Notes: generated from the sequence alone by a model not told the origin. 64,000 nt of DNA from Linepithema humile (GCF_040581485.1 NC_090131.1:27230532-27294531), one strand, 5' to 3'. Shown: positions 38,543 to 52,703, counted from the first letter of the stretch. Numbers and translations: made by a program.

Positions 38543-41500
38543 GTGTGTCAAATAACCACCCCGGATCAATATCACCCGATTACCGGCTCGCGCGACCACT
38601 CGCTTTCGCGTTTTTTGCACCCTTAGAGCACTCTGTAATTACGAGCCCTTCCGAGAATATGCGAAATGTCTCGATACCGGTTCCGGCGAATTTTCTCTAC
38701 GTATTAATGCAAACAAGCACAGCACTGAGCAGCTGATCTTGCCACATCGACCACCCGAATTCGACTCTCCCACCCTGTCCTTGCTCGCTCGATCAGTTTT
38801 CCTACCCTCCTATTAACGCATGCGCCTTTCAGTGCGGAAGTTACTGCGCTTACTTGCGCACTATGTACTTGTATTAACTACATACACTAGCTACTCTTTA
38901 GCATGAGAAATGTCTCAATGACATTCAACACGGCGTTAATTACATCGGTCATTTAACTTTACGTCTGCTTTGTCTGGCGATTATGTATTTAGTGACATAA
39001 TATCATGAATTCTGATTAACTTTCTTAAATAATAAGAAAATAGTTAATGGGTAAAATATATAAGATAATTTCAAAGTCATCAACTCTATTTATAATCATA
39101 AATTCTTTAATTTTAATTCAGAGTTTATTTATTGTTAGGAAAATTTTTTGAGAAAGCTTGCAAGTTGTTATAGAGCTTATTTAATCGGTTTTAAATAATT
39201 TAAACAAATTTTTTATCGTAACTTTAATTATCCGGATTTTTTAGATTTTTTAAAATAAAATAATTATAATGCATAAAGGTGAAACTAATAATGCCAAAAA
39301 TTTCGTACAAGATTTATCGAATTATTGCTATTAGAAATAAGTCAGGATGAAGCGGCTTCGAAGTAAATCGACTTGAGCGCTTTGTGTTTGGAGCGCAAGC
39401 AAGAAGCGGTAAAGACGCAGGCCGGTTAAACGAGCACGTGATACGAGCGTGATGGTTTAACCATTTCGTACGATGTTCCTATGGGTTACCTCGCCCCTTT
39501 CCTCATCTCTCTCCATGACATATCTCTCCCCTCCAAAGAAAATAGTTGCACTGACTATGCAATTCCATTCTCTCCCACCCTTATTCCCGTTTCCTTTTTG
39601 CAATTCATATAAATTTACAAGTAGAACTTTCTTCAATTTAATTTTAACACTTGAAATTTTTTATTAATATAATTATAAATTGATCATAATTGATCAGTTT
39701 TTATGCGTAGAATAATTTTAATTATTTTTTTATTAATAATAAAAAAGAGGTCTTTTATCTGCTTACATTTCTACATCTACTTCTAGTTTATTTAAAATAA
39801 AATACGTTAAAATTTACGTGTGTTAAATTCTTTTAAATATCGACTTTTGTTAAATAGAAAATGCGCATATGCATTCTTGTGAAACTGCGTAGCATATTCA
39901 GCACATACAGAGCCATCTAAAGTAAAAATGTAAACTTTATTCTAACACTCAATGCTTATCGAATATTGATAATGAAGTAATTTTTAAACTTTTAAATTTC
40001 GCAAATTTAACAATAAGATTATAAAATTAAATTGACCTAAAATTATTAAATAATATAAATCTAAAATAGAATTTTATATTTACAGCGATAAAAAATTATA
40101 TTGTAATTGTATATATACTTTTTGTGCTATGATTATCAAATTATATATAAATTTATATATAATTCAAATTTTGAAAAATTGCAGAATTAATTTTTGGTTT
40201 TGAAAATTATTTGAACGCAATGATTAGGCATATATTAATGTTTGACACGCGCGTTCTTCGGGCAAGTAGTTCATGAATTGTTCCTGATTTGATTTATTTT
40301 AAATAATTTATTTAAAATAAATCAATCATTTATTTTAAATAATTACAAAAATGCAAATTTTTGTGCTATTTCAAGAAAAAAACTGGTTTTTTATTAATTA
40401 ATGCGCACAATATCAGATAAATCGCGGTACCCAATAAATTGTATTGCTTATATCTTATAGACATAAAAGAAAATATTTTGTTTGTACGGAAACAAACTCT
40501 CAATTTACCTGGCATTTCAAAATTATGTCCACTGTTTCCACGAGTTGTCAGTTGTCGTACAGTTGCATGCAATGCAAAATTATAATATAATCGCGTGCTT
40601 TGTTGTTTTGTACTCTTTAGCACAATATTTTCAGAAAATCACATATTTAAGATATTAATATCTCTTTCCGCCTGATTTCAACCGCCGAACTCTGCAGAAC
40701 GCATACTGCGGCTGTACAAAGCGTATTCAGCTAATATATAAGTGAGCATACTCACGCAAGATGATGTTTTTCAGCTGATGTCCTTCCAAGGAGACAACTA
40801 ATATTGCTGACGAGACAAACTGTCGGCTTGTCCGACAAGGCGGTCACTTTATATCCGAGCACAGTTCAAATCTACTGGCAACGCCTTCTTTTCCCTTCCC
40901 GTCGCTTCTGTTTTCTCGTAAAAGCAACAGTTATCTTATGTTGGTGTTTTCAGATAACGCACGAATAGATAACTGCATGACAGGGTCGTTCCGGGTCGAT
41001 CTGTATCCTGAACGAAAAGTTTATCGTGACTTATGACGCGGTCACGCGCTTATATAGCTCGATAAATCGTCAGGCAGTGTGATGACGCCACGACAAATTA
41101 GAGGAAGCGATGTGTAAAGAGGGAATTACTATTCGTAGAAAGCAATTGCGTAAACAAAGAGCTTGATTTTTATCGATTAGGAATAGATTTCACTACGCGT
41201 GCTCTTTTGCAAGTTGGTGCAAGATAAATTGGATGATGTCAATGCAACAAATGCAACTAGAAAAGTATTTTTTTTATACGAAAATGAGAATTATGTATCC
41301 TTCAGATATAATTTTAGTTATTTTTTAATTGTGACAAATGAAACTTATTAATAAACATTCCGTGAAGGGTAAAACATGAGTACTTATTATTTGATTTTAA
41401 CAATATAATAGTTCTTTATCACATTTTTAACATTTTAAAAATTTTATTGTTTTTTAATTTGATAACTTTTTACATATTAATTCCTTTTCTATAAAATGGT

Positions 41501-42738
41501 AGGTAAATTAAAAATTCTCTATTGCAACTATATTCGATATTTCTTGAAAATAAAAAAATACAGAGCCATAAATTTGCATTTTTGCAAATTTTACTTGATA
41601 TCGTGACATGACGTTACAGTTACGAGAACTAGAATAATCGAGGAAAAACCGGAATACCTTGATTTGGTAGCAAATGCGTAATTGTAAATCCCGGGTTTAA
41701 TCACTACAGAGAAAATGTGCGTCTATAAGGCGGAAGCATCATTCACTTGCATATTAGGAAAATTATTTTTTATAATAATGCGAAGAATAATTCTAGATCA
41801 GAAGCATCGCGTTTTATTTTAAGCGCATTCAAGTGCATGATCAGTGACACATATCAATGATGGAGCCAACGATTCTTCTGACGCGTGATCTTAAATTGTT
41901 TTCATTTACGGTACAAAGTCTTCTTACGATCTATAGAAAAACATGCGCTCTTTCGTAAGCCGATGCGGAATAAAGCAGATGAAAGCAGTGAAAGCTACTA
42001 CTGATTGCAAATCAAAACTAACGAATTATTCGGTATGTTTATTATTATTTTAGTATCAGATATTGATTCAAAATAGTAATTTTTTGAAATATTGGATCTT
42101 AAATTTGTGTTATTTTAATTATATTTATTTTCTTAGTATCTTTTATCACCTTTTTTGAGACATTAATCTTTATTTACTACTTTTGAAATTAATTCATTAG
42201 TACTAATTGCTGTCATCAAATATTTATCGAGATATCGTTTCTCAATCTGCATTTGTAGTTTTATGCATTTTTATAACAATTTTTATAAAAAATAAATTTA
42301 TTTTAACAAAAAACAGTAGAAAAAATAATTTTTTCCTTTATTTACTTTTGCTGTGTTTATTTTAGATATTTTAAATGAGTTAAATTTTGTTAAAATATTT
42401 GTATTTCTCATAAAAAGTGTATTTAACATGCCATTATTTCTGCTAATTAAAATGAATAACTTAGATACAAAAATCACATGTATAATATTTTAATAATATA
42501 CAGACATGGAATAACACATTTCGTAAATCCGAAAAATGCCACGAAGCGTTTCGCATTCTCATGGGCAAAATAAAACATGGTTACTGATGTTTGCGTTCGT
42601 TAGCAATTGTACAAATAGCAATGCACGTGCAGAATTGATATCGAAGATAGATAGCGTGGTTCGCCAAATCAATTATGCATCGTCGTGTCCGATTGGCGCG
42701 CGATATCATTCACTTATTCACTACTTTTTTATACTTTT

Positions 42739-42880
42739 CTAAATTTAATGTCGCTTAAAAAGTCGTAAACAATTTTTGCAAAAAATAAAATATTTTTACG
42801 AAGCAGTCACAATTGTTAAAATGTATTTGCTTTATGAAAGCGTTTCATAAAATTTGTATTTTCGAAATGTGCGAGCTTAA
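42739..42880. repeat. Dispersed repeat, copy 1
   Basis: About 140 bp starting AATTTAATGTCGCTTAAAAA closely resembles 43646-43790 in the same orientation, roughly four bases in five by eye. Both end with a GTTTCATAAAATTTGTA segment followed by GAAATGTGCG. It is non-coding. Confidence 0.65.
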
Positions 42881-43645
42881 GTTTTTTACGAATTAAAATG
42901 AATCACATTAGCAGAAATCAGTCGATGATATTAACTTATAATTAATGTTAATATCATATTAATAAATAAATAACCGAAATAAATGATATGTTTTTTTAAC
43001 AATAAATTCATTACGAGCAGCTTTAATATTGTATGCAATATCTCATTAAAATTGTGTTAATTAATTAAAAATGAGTTTTATGATTAAAAAATTTATGAAT
43101 CAAAAGAAATTAAATTTCTGAAACAACTGATATAAAACTAATTATAAGTTTAATATTTTCAAATAATAAAATAATTAAATTATATAAATAAATTAATATA
43201 AAAATTATCAGATTTTAAAGTATGATTCTTGTGTTATGAATAATTTATATAGCATGAGATAAACCATTATATGTAATAGTTTTATTAGAATTGATAATCT
43301 TGTAGTAATTTTGGGCATTTTTACAAAGCATAAAGCACGCAGTATTATATGCTCTTCTTTCGTTTCAATTATAGCACTGACACAGATCGCCACGTCGTAA
43401 CATGATCATCGAATTAATTAATCAGCTTAAAGGCGGAAGGTCACATCAAGCCAAGCGATAAACGTAGTTGCTATTCTGTCTTATGTTCTTTTCTATAATA
43501 TTACTATTCACATACTTAATTAGTAATGGTTTATTTGTTTAGATATGTGCGAATATAATTACACATTTAACATTATTTATATATTTGCATATATTATCTA
43601 TATATATTACGATATTATTAACAAATTTCTTGGTTTTTTATAATT

Positions 43646-43790
43646 TAATGTCACTTAAAAAGTCGCAAATAATTTTTGTAAAAAATAAAATATTTTGCGA
43701 AGGAATCAGGATTGTTAGAAGGTTGTGTTTGCTTTATGAGAACGTTTCATAAAATTTGTACTTTTGAAATGTGCGTGCAAACGATGTAAT
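43646..43790. repeat. Dispersed repeat, copy 2
   Basis: This is the second copy of the unit at 42739-42880, about 900 bp away in direct orientation. It starts AATTTAATGTCACTTAAAAA. The flanks do not match, so these look like two insertions of one repeat family or an old duplication. Confidence 0.65.
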
Positions 43791-46700
43791 GAATTATGTA
43801 ATTATCTATTTGCTCTTATGCATTTAATAAACCCATTTATTAGTGTTTGTTCACGCAGTGCAATATTATCTTTTTTTAGAAGATTTCTTTCCAAAAGATA
43901 GTGTAAATACTGCGACATGTGAATTTATAATGATTTGTCAATGTTTTTATTCAGTATAATTCGGTAGTCTTCCGCAAACCACGTGTTGTCAATTAAGATC
44001 CAAAAATGTGAACAGAGATAAGATAAATTTCTGTCATTGATAATACCTTACAAAACAAACAATAAATAATGGTTTTATGAGGAAGAAAATTTGGAATTTC
44101 ACGCAGGATCATATTATACAATGAAACAATCCACGTACATTTATAAGCTAGCTATTAAAGCTAATAGTTTACTTTTTTAATATGTATACGATTTTGTCAC
44201 ATTAATACTATGATCACTTCTTAGCAACGTTCTGTTGATAGGGATGGTAATAATTTAATGTTTTTTTTTCGGTTATTTTTTTATTTCAGTGTTATCTTTG
44301 ACAAACGAATTCATAAATAACACACTTGAAGAAACGTAAACAATAATTCAATATATATACGGGGTCTTCTTTATTTGGTGAATCTTGATAGTGTGGGACA
44401 CCGATGATATATAAAATTGAAAATCGCGATTTCAACCTTATTTCTACGATGGCACCCAAGGCATGTAAATTTGTGCAGGGAAAAGAGTCGAATAATGGAT
44501 TATTTTCGAGTGGAAATACATCGGCAAAAACCAAACGTACGTGAGATAAGAAGTATCGAATATCTTATACTTTTTATTGTTCATTATATTTCTCATTTAT
44601 TAGATATAATCATTATTTAAAAGCATTCTGAAGTTTTTATCTCCATATTTTTTTTGCGATTTTTTCAGTGATGATATTTCTGTTTACAAAATTCTGCAAT
44701 TCTAAGTAGAAGAACGATATATTATACGCTGCCTTGACGAACCGGTACAACGATCAAATTAGTATGCATTCGGTATAAATTTTCGAATAAAATGTTCATT
44801 CTAAATCTTGACACGCTTTTCGCAACATTCCCAAATATTGTCGTAACTCTTTACGATCAAATAAGCCAATATTTTGTTCTCATTTTAATGCTATTGCATT
44901 GAAATATAAATCTGCCAATCAATCTTTGTCGGTTAGGAAATTTCATGAAGATTAGAAAGAAACATAGTTTGTCAATTGCAATTATACATTGCTTTAACTA
45001 TTTAGTGAATTATATGAACTTGTCACTAAGCGGTCCACCTCGACAGGTTTGCAAAGGATTAATTAACATTCCAATTTCTCAGATACCCTCTTTTAGATTC
45101 GTTCGCGCAAACATCAATTGATACATGTGCATGAGATTAAAATAATTCTCTCTATCTTTTTATATGTTCAAAAACCGCGTTATTTTTTTTTACTGATCTT
45201 CGACATCCGCTTGCTTATACCGGTTGAAAATAACACATTATTTTGCAATGCAGCATGGTCTGTGCAAGTTTCGTGGGCTGAGCAAGTGTTCACTCGCTGT
45301 CTGTCAGCTGCAACATTATTCACTCGGTTACGAGCAATAGAAAGAAATAACGCAGTGAGTTTTTCCACACTTGGCGTGGGAGAATTCCCGCGTTTTCTCG
45401 CTGCAGGCGTGGGTGATGGAGATGATTTTTTCTCATCGATACGTGCAAGATTCTACAGGTTCTTTCAGGAACCTGTTCCGCCCCACCGCGTAACGATGGA
45501 CGCTTGATATTGACATTATTGTCGACGTCGTCATTGTCTGCTTCGCAGTTCTTTAGTCTTGGCTACACTTTTATCGCGAATCGGCCAGTTTAGCGGTTGT
45601 CGCGCGCCACTGTGCATGTTCGGCTAAAGAAGCGTAAGAGCTTCTCTCAAGGTGAGAACGCGCGCGACGGGCTGAGATCGAATGAGGGTTGCGGTGGTAC
45701 TTCGCGAGCTTACACTGCGTTCTCGCTATCTCCGATTTCTTGCTCTCACGAGGAAATAAGTACCCGACGACGGTAGACAAAGATATTTAATGAAGTCGCT
45801 GGTGAAATTTAAAGGCAAGTTGTTGCTAGATTTTCTATTGTAGTTTTCGCAGATTTTATTATCTGTCACAATATTTCCTGATTTTTCTAATTTTTTGACG
45901 TTTTTTGTGTGATATCATGCAATCTTGAAAAATTGGATATATATAGATATATGCAAATATATTGAATATACATAGATATATATCTAATAAAGTCCATTAT
46001 GATAGTGTGTTTTGCTATTCTGTGTACGTATTTTAATATTCAAGCATGGTAATAAAAAATATAAAATTTATAGTTTGTACAAATTCTATTATATATATAT
46101 ATATAATTTCTTTTATAGAATTTTAATATATATACAAGGAAAATAAAAAATACGAGGAAATCATTCAAAATACTTTTTTTGTATTCGATAAACGTTTGCG
46201 TTAATTGTAAAAAGATAAATTTTTAATACATATTATACCTTTTTAAGTACAAAGCAATGTATTGTACATATTATGGGAATGTATACATATGTCATATTAT
46301 AATAAAGCCCATGATTTCCTCTTGTCAGATTTTATCGCAATACGTCTTTTTGTTAATCTTTTTTGTTAATTTTATTAAATTTGAAGAGAATAAAAATTAT
46401 ATCAAGAAAAAGAAAATTACTTGAATTATAATTACTTTTAAAACAGAAACTCGCACATTTCTATTACATGCGTTTAGCATCTCGAGCATATAGAATTTCT
46501 TTGCGATGGTAAATAATACCATTTGTTGCGTTGATTAATAAATTAAAATATGAATTATTCAATGTTATTCGTTTTCATATAAATGAGCGTTTAACAAAAT
46601 AAAAACATTGCATATTTAAAAACATTTTACACGTATAAATATAAAATATTATTTTTCCGGAATTTACATAAAGCCATCTTTTTTAAAACAATCGAATCTA

Positions 46701-47120
46701 TAACTTGGGGAATGAGAGAAAATTGAATTTTACAAACGTTTAATCATTTCCTTTGTTTCTCTTAGTACCGTATAATTATGCGTAACCACTGAGTACATTC
46801 TCTGGTTAGAGAGCATTTTGTAATTAATGTCTCGGGCGAATGTATTTGTTGCGTAGAAAATTTGTTGATTTGCTTAATTGAACGGCGTCTATAATTTACG
46901 TAATTGCCTAGTTTATGAAAATATATAATAAATATATAACTATATATAAATATATAAATTTATAAAAGCAAACTAGTAACAATGTGTGAAAAAACACATA
47001 CGTAACTCCCTACCGTGTCTCGCAATATTTTTTCAAATATATACAAATGTAAAACGGTTGTAAAATACATTTATTAATCCATTAATCGCAAGCATTTATC
47101 TTATGGTAATGCACATAATA

Positions 47121-47250
47121 TTGAAGCAAATGTATGTAATGTAAAAATGTATTAATATTTATTTCCGCGCGTGCGGATATATATAACCGATTTTATGCAA
47201 ATACGCACGCGCGGAAATAAATATTAATACCATTAATACATTTGCTTCAA
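47121..47250. mobile_element. 130 bp foldback element flanked by TA
   Basis: Outer ends TTGAAGCAAATGTA (47121-47134) and TACATTTGCTTCAA (47237-47250) are exact reverse complements. An inner pair of 25-base perfect arms (47151-47175 with 47204-47228) contains the GC-rich CCGCGCGTGCG. TA stands immediately outside both ends, as expected for a TA-duplicating element. No coding capacity is present. Confidence 0.65.
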
Positions 47251-47260
47251 TACCGATCGG

Positions 47261-47261
<1 letters not shown>

Positions 47262-47305
<44 letters not shown>
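47262..47305. repeat. (TA)22 microsatellite
   Basis: A pure dinucleotide run of about 22 units starts 12 bases outside the right end of the foldback element. A CCGAT/ATCGG match links it to an AT tract inside the element. Confidence 0.9.
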
Positions 47306-47308
<3 letters not shown>

Positions 47309-48450
47309 TTTTTATATCAAAAATTTGATCATTTTTTTTAATTAATCAATTTCCATTATAATATTACAACTCATTTTGATTAATAAATTTTAATGTGTTT
47401 TAATTAATTTTTATATAAAGGATATTTATGATATTTGGAGAACATCAATCTTCTCTCAGCGTTGCTAATTAACTATTAACGAATATTTATAAAATAATAT
47501 TTCTCAGGCTATAAAATATTTTTAGTAATATATATTAAGTAATTGTAAACACAGAGACGTGGCTTATTTGGGTATGTTGATATTCTTAGCTCGATCAATT
47601 CATCAGTCGAATTCGATCCGTCTCGCGAACGTTATAGTGTACGACGTGTGTGATTTTCAGCGAAGAGATCATCGTGATTCTCTTGCGAGTTATCATACAA
47701 ATTTACATTTATTAAACCGAATTTTATACTTTTATTAATTCTACTTAATTTTATCTCCGTTCGGTGAGATTTATGAGACTGACGCATATAATCCCACATC
47801 AAACATTTATCGTAATTAAATTGGTCAGTTGAAACCCGCATCATTATTGCATTTCACGGACAATCCATTATTTACTATGAACCATGTGTGACATCGTGAA
47901 TACATCAGACGAACAGGTTTTCCGAAGAATACATAACGCAATGAATGCTGTTGCCGCTATTTGCCTTCATCTGTGAAAGATTTATCCCTCAGTGAATTGT
48001 ATTTTTTATAAATTTTTTACTTTAATTAAACGCATTAACAACAAGCGAACGAACGACGTAATATTGCCATTTTGTACGGTGTTCAGTTAAATCGATTAAG
48101 CAAGACGCCGCAATCTTTGTTTGGGAATAATAAAAACAGTGACATGTTCAAATGGCGTGGTAATATTGACAGTTTTTCGTGATTAGACAGTGGAAATAAA
48201 CAGAGGCGAACAAATATGCTTAGCTACGAACTTCAATTTAATTCATAATCATAATTTAACGAAAGTGACCGGTTTGATGATACGCTGTAGCAAGAATGAT
48301 TTTTGCACGTCTCATCGAATTTTTTGCAATGTACAAATTGTCTAGATATAGACTTGTGCGTGAAGGATCAGGTATTGATTGAATGTTGATTATGTAAATC
48401 GGAAGGAACCGCGCCTGCATTGATAGTCATAGCTCAATTTTTCTTCTTAG

Positions 48451-51400
48451 TGGAAGACGCAAAAGCTGATCCAGGTCAGGCTGATCCAGGTCCAGCAGAT
48501 TTCGAACGGGCAATAATAGCAGCAGGTAAGTAAAGTTTGCGTTATTCTTCCATAATTGTAATAATACTTTTCATACAATTGTAATAGATCTCGTGGTAAA
48601 TAGAATTTTTAATTAAAAATATTAGTTATATAATATAATTCTGTCACATGTATAATTTAGAAAAAAGATATTTAAATCCTAAGTCAATTTTTACTAATAA
48701 CGTATGAAGAGTATCTACGTACATTTAAATGTTTTTACTTGATTTTACGATAAGTACTTTTTTACTGCGTTTATTTTCTCGAAATTCTGATTACAATTCT
48801 AATTCGTGCGTTAAAATCTGTTTTCTATTGCCAGGATATGGAAAGTTTAACTATCTGCTACTGCTGGCGATACTGCCGGCCAGTTTCTCCAGTGTCTTTT
48901 CGTCATCGACAATGTCCTACGTGTTACCATCTGCTGAATGTGACCTCCGGCTGACGATGTTCGACAAAGGACTGCTGAACTCGATGGCGTTCGCAGGTGG
49001 TATTTTAATTTCGCTTAACGATCGTGTAACAACGCTTTATTACAGATGCGAGCTCGAAATCAGAGCCTTAAAGCGCTAAAGAGTTTGGCACACTTAGAGT
49101 GTATGATTATCGTGCGGCGTGCACTGCCGGTTCGGTTGTAGGCAATAATGAGGGCAAACGCGAATCCACGGTAAATACCGTACCATTTTTATTCTTTCTC
49201 GCATGCGAATTCTCCCACCGGCTTGATTATTTTCGGCCGGTTGTTTTCGATCCGCGAGCAATTTCTCCGGTGGCGGATTAAGGCTTTTTTAAGGTTCTAA
49301 AAAGCACAGCCATCCCGGGGCTCTCCTCGCATTTTGGCATGCCATCGATACATTCCGATACGATGGTAAATGTTTTCGATTTTACACCACTGTGTCTTAC
49401 TGTGAAGTCCATAGAATCGTAGCAAAAATTAATTGTGAATGCTTGCGAATTATTTTAAATGATTAAATTACTTGACATTAAATAATTACATTCTCTCTTG
49501 CCATTAATATAAATTTAAAATTTTACTGTGGAAGAAATTCAGGATCACAACAGAAACAGGACATTAAAGTATCTGCCTTGAATTTAAGATAAAAAGAATG
49601 GGCAGAATGTAATTCAGGTTCTGGCTTGCACGCCCGGAGAATATAAAGTTATAAAATGAGAATAACATTTGCATTATACAAATGTTTATTTTATTTCACG
49701 ATTTCGGTTAAAATCGATAGCAAATCCAGGTATATTTGTTTTCAAGCATTTTATTTAAATTTCTGAATTCTCGGCTTGGAGGCCCCTAGGCATGTGCTTA
49801 CTACATAATCCAACACTGATCTTATTGTAAGTTTACGGCATGTCGTAAATCTAAAAAAAAAAAAACACGAAAATACTTTAAAATTGTGTTCTATCTTATC
49901 TATGCGACCATCTCATTTTTGCTGTATATCTTATTTCTTGCCTTAGTAATTATATTCAGTTTCTGATGGAAAACTGGAATGTAAAACCGGCTGACTTACC
50001 GATTTGTTTCAGGAATGATCAGCACGGCATTTTTCTGGGGTTTCATGGCCGACACGTTCGGTCGTAAGAAAATAATGTTCTACGGTTACTTGGTTACTGG
50101 TTTACTAAGTGTGGCAACATGTTTTTCGCACACTTCTTGGCTTTTAATTATATTTAAGTTTTTCGACGGCGTAATGTAAGTTGTAATTGCCTGCCATTGC
50201 AGTTTGACATTTTATGAGTGAAAAAAGTGATTTACTGTATAAATATAGTAGAGCTATTAATAGTCTCCTTAAGTTTGAATAAAAGCCAAATAAATATAAA
50301 TTACTTATTCCACAAATAAATGTGTTAAAAATATTTTAAGAATATTAATTTGCGCGCGAAAATAAATTTACTTATTACACTTACATTCGTTATATAAAAA
50401 GAGTTGATATCTTGATTGACAAATTGCAGCATATCTGGCCCATATGCAGCGCTTATGTCGTACTTGGCAGAGATACACGATACAGTGCATCGATCGCGGT
50501 CGTATATGTGGCTTGGCGTGTTCTTCTCACTTGGAAACATTTGCCTGCCATGTAAGTTCAGCCTTGACACACCTTATCTAAGGATCGGCGGGGGGTTAAA
50601 TTATAAAGCGTCGATTTTTAAGCTGGACGATACAATGTTGCAATGCACATGTTGCAGTAAGATTCGCACGATATAAGAAAGTTAAAATTAATTTACAAAT
50701 CATTAAAGATAATTAAAGGCGCACAATTTTATTTTACGTAAAATGATTTCGATGATAAATGTGATTCTTATCTTTTGGTTTCTAGGCGTAGCATGGCTGG
50801 TAATACCTCAAAAATGGGACGTCACATTTTTTAACAGAACGATGGAAATAAATTCGTGGAGGGTGTTTTTAGCGATTTGTTCTATACCTGAGTTTCTCGC
50901 GTGCGTCGCCCTTTTCGCTTTTCCAGAGAGTCCGCGCTTTCTCATCTTGAAAGGCCGACATGACGAGGCGTTGAACGTCTTCAAGAAGATCTACTCGCTC
51001 AATACTGGAAAAGATCCTGACACATATCCGGTAGCGATATATATTTTATTTGAAAATAAAAATGTATTGAAAATATGTTTTGGAATGTAGATCAATTACG
51101 AGTAAGGCCATGAGTTTGAGTTTCTCAATCGAGCTGTTTGTTGATGCGAATAATTTTGTGCCGGAACTCGAGTCGCATAAGCAAAATCCGATTGTAAACG
51201 GGAATCGATTACTGTTTCAATATAAAATACGCACGATAATTGCACGCTACGATGCAATCGTGCATTTATTAATAGTAATGCGGCTGTTTCCGAGTTGACT
51301 AACGGATTTGTGGTCGAAGTGGACTAACGAAGTTGACTAACGATTCATTTAATTGATAGATAAAGAGTCTGAAGGATGAATATACTGTCAAATCTTCCGC

Positions 51401-52703
51401 GGGGAATTTGCAAAGTGAAGCGCACAACTGCTGGAAGAAAGTAAAGCCTCTTTTCCTGCCACCTAATATCTTCAGATTGCTACTCATATCGATGATACAG
51501 CTCGGAGCGACGATAGGGTCAGTTTAACAAAATTTTTTAACCCACAAAGAAGTGGAAACCCGACAAAGCAAATTGGGCTCGTGAATGATTCAACTAACGT
51601 CAATTGATTACGCAGGTCGAATTCGCTCCGACTTTGGATGCCGCAGTTGTTCGCGATGATCGAGAGTTACAAGAGCACACTGATGAAGAACGATAAGCGC
51701 GTATTGGGCTTTCAGCCTTCATTCTGTTACATGCTAGGCCAAGAAAAGGCATATCTTAATGCCACCCGGTACATCAATGAAACGCTGAGCAATGCGACGG
51801 CTGTGTGCGTTCCAGTAAGTGTCTTTGTGCATATGCAATAAATAAATTTCAGTTACAATGAACTATGGAAAGAATATGCGTATAAATTTCAGGCTGAGCT
51901 GAACTCTAGAGTGTTTATCAATTCCATCGTCATCGCTATGACAGGCATTATTGGTTATATTCTGGCTGGTACTTTAATTACTATTATCGGAAAGAAGAAA
52001 CTGATGGGTAAGATATTAATTAGCAGTAATTTGGTGAAAGATAAATGGCGGTTTTTATTCATGAAATGACTCGGAGAATAATGTTGCAAACCTGTTATTC
52101 TAATTCATAATTAATGATCATTTTGTAATCATTATGATCATTACGTTCTTGTAGCAATTTGTTTCCTCATTGCTGCTGCCTGTTGCGGTTCACTTTATTG
52201 GGCCGAAGATACCAATGGCATTCTCGGATTGTCTTCAGTATTTGTCGCCATGTCGAGTATTGGTGGTGCGGCTGTTATTAATGTTATCGTTGATAATTTT
52301 CCTACATGTCTAAGGTGTGACAATAAGAAATGATTATTTATTGTATCCGTTTTCTAATATTCATATATTCTTATAATATTTATTGTTTTTTTTTTTTTTT
52401 TTTTTGAACTGTAGCAGTCAGTATAACAATGATGATGGGAAGAATCGGCGCAGTAATAGGCAATTTATTATTCCCCATTTTATTCGATCTGTCGTGTTTA
52501 GGCCCCTTCGTTATGATCGGCACGGCTTGCTTAAGTAAGAAAATTTATTTGAGTATTAAATTAAATTCACACAAGAAAATTGTGTAAAAATGATCGAAAC
52601 GTTAACTTTAATAATATACATTTTCATTTTAGCTTCTGCATTGATGGTCGCTATGCTACCTCGGAAAAAGACGCAGGACGAAAAATGGGAGGATGTTGTT
52701 TGA
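48451..52703 (+). CDS. SV2-like major facilitator superfamily transporter
   Basis: Eleven exons: 48451-48525, 48835-48996, 50013-50175, 50430-50551, 50786-51030, 51360-51517, 51616-51814, 51893-52007, 52155-52316, 52415-52534, 52633-52703. With one upstream base (A|TG) they give 530 residues. The order fits the synaptic vesicle glycoprotein 2-like/organic solute MFS group: acidic start then DFERAIIAAGYGKFNYLLLL, the loop ADTFGRKKIMFYG (MFS motif A), SGPYAALMSYLAEIH, PESPRFLILKGRHDEAL at the end of the sixth helix, a glycosylated-looking lumenal loop (NATRYINETLSNAT), and SITMMMGRIGAVIGNLLFP near the end. About 12 membrane helices are expected; substrate unknown. The first exon has no ATG of its own: its TG can complete a start codon split by an intron. 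The exon 9/10 junction keeps frame only with the second of two adjacent GT donors. Confidence 0.88.
52387..52405. repeat. Poly(T) run before transporter exon 10
   Basis: About 20 consecutive T just upstream of the exon 10 acceptor. It can serve as the polypyrimidine tract and is also a typical site of homopolymer miscounts. Confidence 0.8.

Larger units (their letters stand above)
38850..47100. other. ~8 kb intergenic sequence, no gene confidently seen
   Basis: The sequence is strongly AT-rich with short frames lacking motifs. A 129-codon frame at 45118-45507 has no family signature. A GTGAGT donor preceded by A at 45354 (ATAACGCA then GTGAGT) could end a 5' exon supplying the first base of the transporter's start codon, which is a guess from phase. 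A diverged direct repeat pair is listed separately. Confidence 0.4.

Noticed and set aside
42436..42924. 12-base inverted pair ATTTCTGCTAAT / ATTAGCAGAAAT as element ends
   Set aside because: The match stops after 12 bases and the adjacent sequence matches in direct orientation instead, so a transposon boundary is not supported.
45118..45507. 129-codon plus-strand frame
   Set aside because: The translation has no domain, and composition and starts look random. A possible splice donor interrupts it at 45355, which is more plausible as a 5' untranslated exon end.
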